Part shown: positions 62,601-64,000 of the stretch, piece by piece | Layout of the letters: each line of letters opens with the position of its first letter | How positions within the stretch are numbered: the stretch's first letter is position 1 | Assembly (NCBI RefSeq): GCF_018143015.1 | Contig: NC_054758.1 | Span: 4,449,501-4,513,500, forward strand | Origin: Lytechinus variegatus | Taxonomy: Eukaryota > Echinodermata > Echinoidea > Temnopleuroida > Toxopneustidae | DNA length: 64,000 bases | Reading direction: 5' to 3' | The notes under the pieces: model-generated | What the model saw: the letters and a program-made list of their open reading frames with translations, nothing else | Told to the model about the DNA's origin: nothing | Databases searched by the model: none | Translations under genes and position numbers: made by a program

Positions 62601-63259
62601 GAATCTAGGACAACCTGTGAAAAAAAGAAGAGATTAAGTTGACTGAGACAGGTGTCAATAGTTGATAGCTTAACAAAGCATCTAAATAAAAAAAACTAAA
62701 TAAAACCTGCAAAATATCATCTTTAATTGGTTGATGCCTATCATTTAATTGAGAAAAGGGATTTCATAATTCTTTGAATATATGTATACACAAAAAAAAT
62801 TCAATTTCCCAAATGAAAACAGCTTTATTGAGCATTGATAACTACACAATGTATTTGTAGCTTATTGCTGCATGGTCAAAAATGTTCTTTCTGTTTGACC
62901 CTAACCTCCCCCCCCCTGTTCCTCTCATATAAAATATACAAAACACCAATCCCGAAATCAGACAGTATGTATATTACTTACATGATTGCAAATATCATTC
63001 GGATGATTGCATACATATGATAGCATATAATACTTACATGATTGCATATATCATTCACATGATTGCATATATTATTCACATGATTGCATATAGTACTTAC
63101 TTGATTGCATATATTAGTGAGTGTGTCCATGCCCAGTTGTTGTAGCATTGTGCAGGAGTTATGTGCCAGGAGTAATAAAAATCTGTACAGTGTCCGATGA
63201 CTAGCCATGGTGCTTATGTGATGGCTTTCAAATGACAAGTTTCTGAAGATGATTGCAAT
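49724..63259 (-). CDS. ARID2: ARID2 (BAF200), PBAF chromatin-remodelling subunit, 5'-truncated by the window
   Basis: Twelve exons in matching phases: 63,259-63,101, 62,614-62,515, 61,749-61,540, 60,271-60,077, 59,563-59,455, 58,983-58,849, 58,173-58,037, 57,205-53,174, 52,438-52,300, 51,520-51,335, 50,636-50,545 and 49,829-49,724 (stop TGA). They give about 1,866 codons, matching vertebrate ARID2 from roughly residue 300 to the C-terminus in order: helical repeat region, RFX-type winged helix, long Gln/Pro/Ser-rich region, two C2H2 fingers, and the conserved end ([19 protein letters not shown] ... [15 protein letters not shown]). In vertebrates ARID2 is the defining subunit of the PBAF SWI/SNF complex in the nucleus. 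The ARID domain must lie beyond 64,000. The large exon has one frame break near 54,719-54,780, described separately. Exon ends are duplicated in two introns. Confidence 0.95.
50289..50441. mobile_element. MITE with CATTTCATAAAGGACTGTTT ends in an ARID2 intron
   Basis: The left end GGGGCCCATTTCATAAAGGA and right end TCCTTTATGAAACTGGCTTC are inverted. The interior has AACTACCATGGTAAC, CAGCAGCCAATCAGAATCAAGG and CATGGCAGTTACCATAACG blocks typical of this window's TTACCATGG group. Just before it, at 50,235-50,280, TGGCCAGGGATCGAGCCCATGACC could be a B-box-like remnant on the minus strand. Confidence 0.6.
50948..51460 (-). repeat. ARID2: Tandem copies of an ARID2 exon 3' half with its splice donor
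   Basis: The 3' part of exon 51,520-51,335 plus donor is repeated three more times downstream in the intron: about 51,199-51,330, 51,066-51,198 and 50,948-51,065, spacing 118-133 bp. The copy at 51,199 encodes [25 protein letters not shown] and then GTAAGT, identical to the exon. The copy at 50,948 encodes a variant ending [14 protein letters not shown] followed by GTAAGT. The middle copy has a 1-nt insertion and has lost the donor. The copies share TCATAAGACTCC where the true exon has TTCACAAGACTCC, i.e. an in-frame TAA. Confidence 0.88.
51335..53203 (-). other. ARID2: ARID2 C2H2 zinc-finger exons
   Basis: Finger 1 is split between the end of the large exon (CEWKGC) and the exon 52,438-52,300 (12-residue spacing to HTCLAH). 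Finger 2 starts in that exon (CEWDGC, 12 residues, H) and is completed by the next exon 51,520-51,335 (EKH), giving C-x4-C-x12-H-x4-H for both. Vertebrate ARID2 has the same pattern and spacing (CLWQSC..., CLWEGC...QRQRFSFITHLQDKH). The exon continues [23 protein letters not shown] to a GTAAGT donor at 51,334. Confidence 0.92.
53174..57205 (-). other. ARID2: ARID2 large Gln/Pro/Ser-rich exon (4,032 nt, contains a frame break)
   Basis: Starts after the acceptor CTACTCCAG at 57,206 and ends at the donor GTGAGG at 53,173. From 57,205 to ~54,780 one frame is open (ending [17 protein letters not shown]..., similar to vertebrate SSLIKQLLLPKRGP), and from ~54,780 to 53,174 another is open ([13 protein letters not shown] to the finger start YICEWKGCC). 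Composition is Gln/Pro/Gly/Val-rich, with an acidic patch ([13 protein letters not shown]) in the first half and a Lys-rich patch ([20 protein letters not shown]) after the break. The region is presumably disordered, as in vertebrates. Exon splicing on both sides is in phase only if the two frames belong to one product. Confidence 0.88.
58037..59563 (-). other. ARID2: ARID2 RFX-type winged-helix domain exons
   Basis: Exons 59,563-59,455, 58,983-58,849 and 58,173-58,037 together encode [54 protein letters not shown] and [12 protein letters not shown]. These match the vertebrate ARID2 RFX DNA-binding domain (FACQWLNAHFEVNPD, AEMYSEYLSTC, TGFYKCLRTVFPNH, VGVKRRAIPLP). Splits at QW|L and VK|I occur inside the domain. 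The last exon ends PSPGG, where the donor GTGAGT joins in frame to the large exon at 57,205. Confidence 0.92.
59215..59350. repeat. GGAT/GGGT tetranucleotide microsatellite in an ARID2 intron
   Basis: About 135 bp of GGATGGATGGGT-type repeats on the plus strand, about 105 bp from the exon end at 59,455. Higher-order GGATTGATGGGTGGGTGGAT units recur. The Pro/Ser/His-rich open frame on the other strand is an artefact. Shorter related tracts are near 51,990-52,017. Confidence 0.85.
60868..61064. mobile_element. ~200-bp MITE, family C copy 2 (ARID2 intron)
   Basis: It begins GGGGTGTTAAGTGTAACTTA and ends ATCATACTTTGTGAAACACCC, with AGAGTAGCACTTAAATGCC and GACTGCGCGTTGCATATCATG inside as in copy 1 at 28,708-28,909. 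It lies in the intron between exons 61,540 and 60,271. Confidence 0.7.
61143..61277. mobile_element. ~135-bp MITE of the TTTATAAAGC/GCTTTATGAAAC family
   Basis: The left end GGGGCCGTTTTATAAAGCCG and right end CGAACAGCTTTATGAAACTCCC are inverted. Inner blocks GAGTGACTTTAAGC and TTCTTAAAGTCGCTC pair. It is a diverged relative of 41,261-41,417 and sits less than 100 bp from the preceding MITE at 60,868-61,064 in the same intron. Confidence 0.65.
62140..62465. repeat. Dispersed repeat, copy 2 (copy 1 at 25,070-25,450)
   Basis: Shared landmarks in order: ACATAAACCTAACTTTG, GAAGATCACCAACACAGATAAG, GTGGGACTGTGTATTA, TTCATTGGATTCTGTTTGAAC and TTGTTCCCAAAACTGTCA. It ends about 50 bp from the ARID2 exon 62,515-62,614, in the downstream intron. 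No coding capacity is conserved with copy 1. Confidence 0.5.
63000..63110 (-). repeat. ARID2: Tandem repeat of an ARID2 exon end and donor (ATATGCAATCA + GTAAGT)
   Basis: On the minus strand the exon ends ATATGCAATCAA/GTAAGTAC (63,101/63,100). The following ~110 nt repeat this junction as ATATGCAATCATGTGAAT, ATATGCAATCATGTGAATG, ATATGCAATCATGTAAGTAT, then more diverged ATGCTATCATATGTATGC and GCAATCATGTAAGTAA further on. The period is ~22-25 nt. At least two repeats recreate a GTAAGT donor consensus, so several alternative donors lie downstream of the normal one. Confidence 0.75.
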
Positions 63260-63614
63260 CTGTTGAACATACAATCAAAGTCAAATACAATCAATTCATT
63301 AGATGGAGTTAACTATCAAAGTTTACCGAAATCTCGAAAGCATTCAATAGCTGACTGTGGTTATACAATGATTGATCTGAAACAAGAAGTTTCTAAGGAT
63401 GATGGAAATCTGCATTTGATCAAAATTAAATACACATATAATCAATACTTAAATACATTCATTAGATGGAGTTAATTACCTTTTTTCAATGATGAAAAGC
63501 ATCCAATAACTGATTGTGGTTATAAAGAGCTATCCCAAACCACAAGTTTGTTAGATGATTGCAATCTTTGAACATAAAATCTAAGTAAAATACAATCAAG
63601 ACTTTACCCTATCT

Positions 63615-64000
63615 AGGCCGGGGGGGGGGGCCTCGGAGGCCCCCCCTCAACGAATCGCGCAATATTTTCGCTGCGCAAAATTTTTTGGCCGCGCCGCTCG
63701 CTGACTTTTTACTTTCAAGTCTTGCGCAACTTTTGAGACCAACATTGCGTCACCCGGGTATGTGGTTCGGAAATTACGCAACATTATGTAAGTGCATGTC
63801 AGACCGAAAATTGCTCAAAAACGTGATTTCGTGTACAAAGTCAATGCAAATTGTGTTTTCAACCAAAATTCATAAATGTATGATTATTTTTAGTTTTGCT
63901 GGTCTAAATGTATTTATTTTATGCTTTTTATGATCACAGAAGAGTCCCCAACAAATTTCATTGAAAAAACAATGAAAAACAAAAGGTCAAAAAACAAAGA
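63615..64000. repeat. GC-rich dispersed repeat, cut by the window edge
   Basis: It starts with a GC-palindromic GGGGGGCCTCGGAGGCCCCCCC, followed by ACGAATCGCGCAATATTTTCG, GGCCGCGCCGCTCGCTGAC and a long unique-looking body (CACCCGGGTATGTGGTTCGG ...). A shorter diverged copy is at 30,857-31,080. It could be the end of a larger retroelement, but no recognisable reverse transcriptase or other protein is visible in the part present. It lies in the ARID2 intron upstream of exon 63,259. Confidence 0.5.

Larger units (their letters stand above)
61540..63259 (-). other. ARID2: ARID2 helical (armadillo-like) repeat exons
   Basis: Exons 63,259-63,101 ([11 protein letters not shown] ... [11 protein letters not shown] ... 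[12 protein letters not shown]), 62,614-62,515 ([20 protein letters not shown]) and 61,749-61,540 ([14 protein letters not shown] ... [20 protein letters not shown]) align with the vertebrate segments LQIAVILRNLSFE, LLLDPVDFKTTHLMFHTV and LPDVLLVISTLEVLYML. In the family this region between ARID and RFX domains is alpha-helical and packs into the PBAF core. The next exon (60,271-60,077) continues with [12 protein letters not shown] and a Pro-rich linker. Confidence 0.9.

Noticed and set aside
63685..63933. 82-codon open frame at the window edge and a similar start at 30,933
   Set aside because: The two repeat copies share the DNA but not a conserved protein; after a few codons the frames diverge, so I treat it as a non-coding repeat.

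Overview
Eukaryotic genomic DNA, almost certainly from a marine invertebrate deuterostome, and I infer an echinoderm (most like a sea urchin). The reasons are intron-rich genes with GT-AG splice sites, orthologues of vertebrate genes (ARID2, rapsyn), AT-rich intergenic DNA with many poly-C/poly-G runs, tRNA-like SINEs, and a very high density of small fold-back (MITE-like) elements with ends such as GGGTGTTTCATAAAGCTG. The species cannot be fixed from the sequence alone. No prokaryotic operon, CRISPR array, rRNA gene or recognisable functional tRNA gene is present.

Four protein-coding genes can be rebuilt exon by exon. (1) Plus strand, 10,522-12,663: the 3' part of a rapsyn (RAPSN) orthologue, with the last TPR-like helices and the C-terminal RING-H2 finger, followed by a repeat-rich 3' region and poly(A) signals near 13,240-13,300. 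(2) Minus strand, 21,009-17,752: a complete 193-residue centrin-like EF-hand protein in five coding exons, one only 22 nt long. (3) Minus strand, 40,233-28,952: a complete 409-residue secreted/lysosomal acid lipase (LIPA/LIPF family) in eight exons. (4) Minus strand, from beyond 63,259 to 49,724: the ARID2 (BAF200) subunit of the PBAF chromatin remodeller. It lacks only the N-terminal ARID exons, which lie outside the window. The helical-repeat region, RFX-type winged helix, large Gln-rich exon, two C2H2 fingers and conserved C-terminus are all present.

The rest is introns and intergenic DNA full of repeats. The most striking is a ~2.95-kb fold-back element (6,458-9,410) whose arms are built from ~190-bp tandem sub-units, each carrying a GGCCGCCATTTTG-type motif. 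Others are a near-perfect 43-copy 20-bp minisatellite in a lipase intron (32,391-33,249), TIR elements with visible target-site signatures (TTAA, 8-bp and TA classes), SINE pairs, and nested or interrupted MITEs.

A recurring theme is tandem duplication of exon ends together with their splice or stop sites. Three or four copies of an ARID2 exon/donor lie at 50,948-51,460. Another ARID2 donor is repeated at 63,000-63,110. The last exon of the EF-hand gene has decayed into an array reaching down to ~16,900. ARID2 also has a single reading-frame break inside its large exon (between 54,780 and 54,719), either an assembly indel or a real allele. The genes share no evident pathway; they are independent neighbours.
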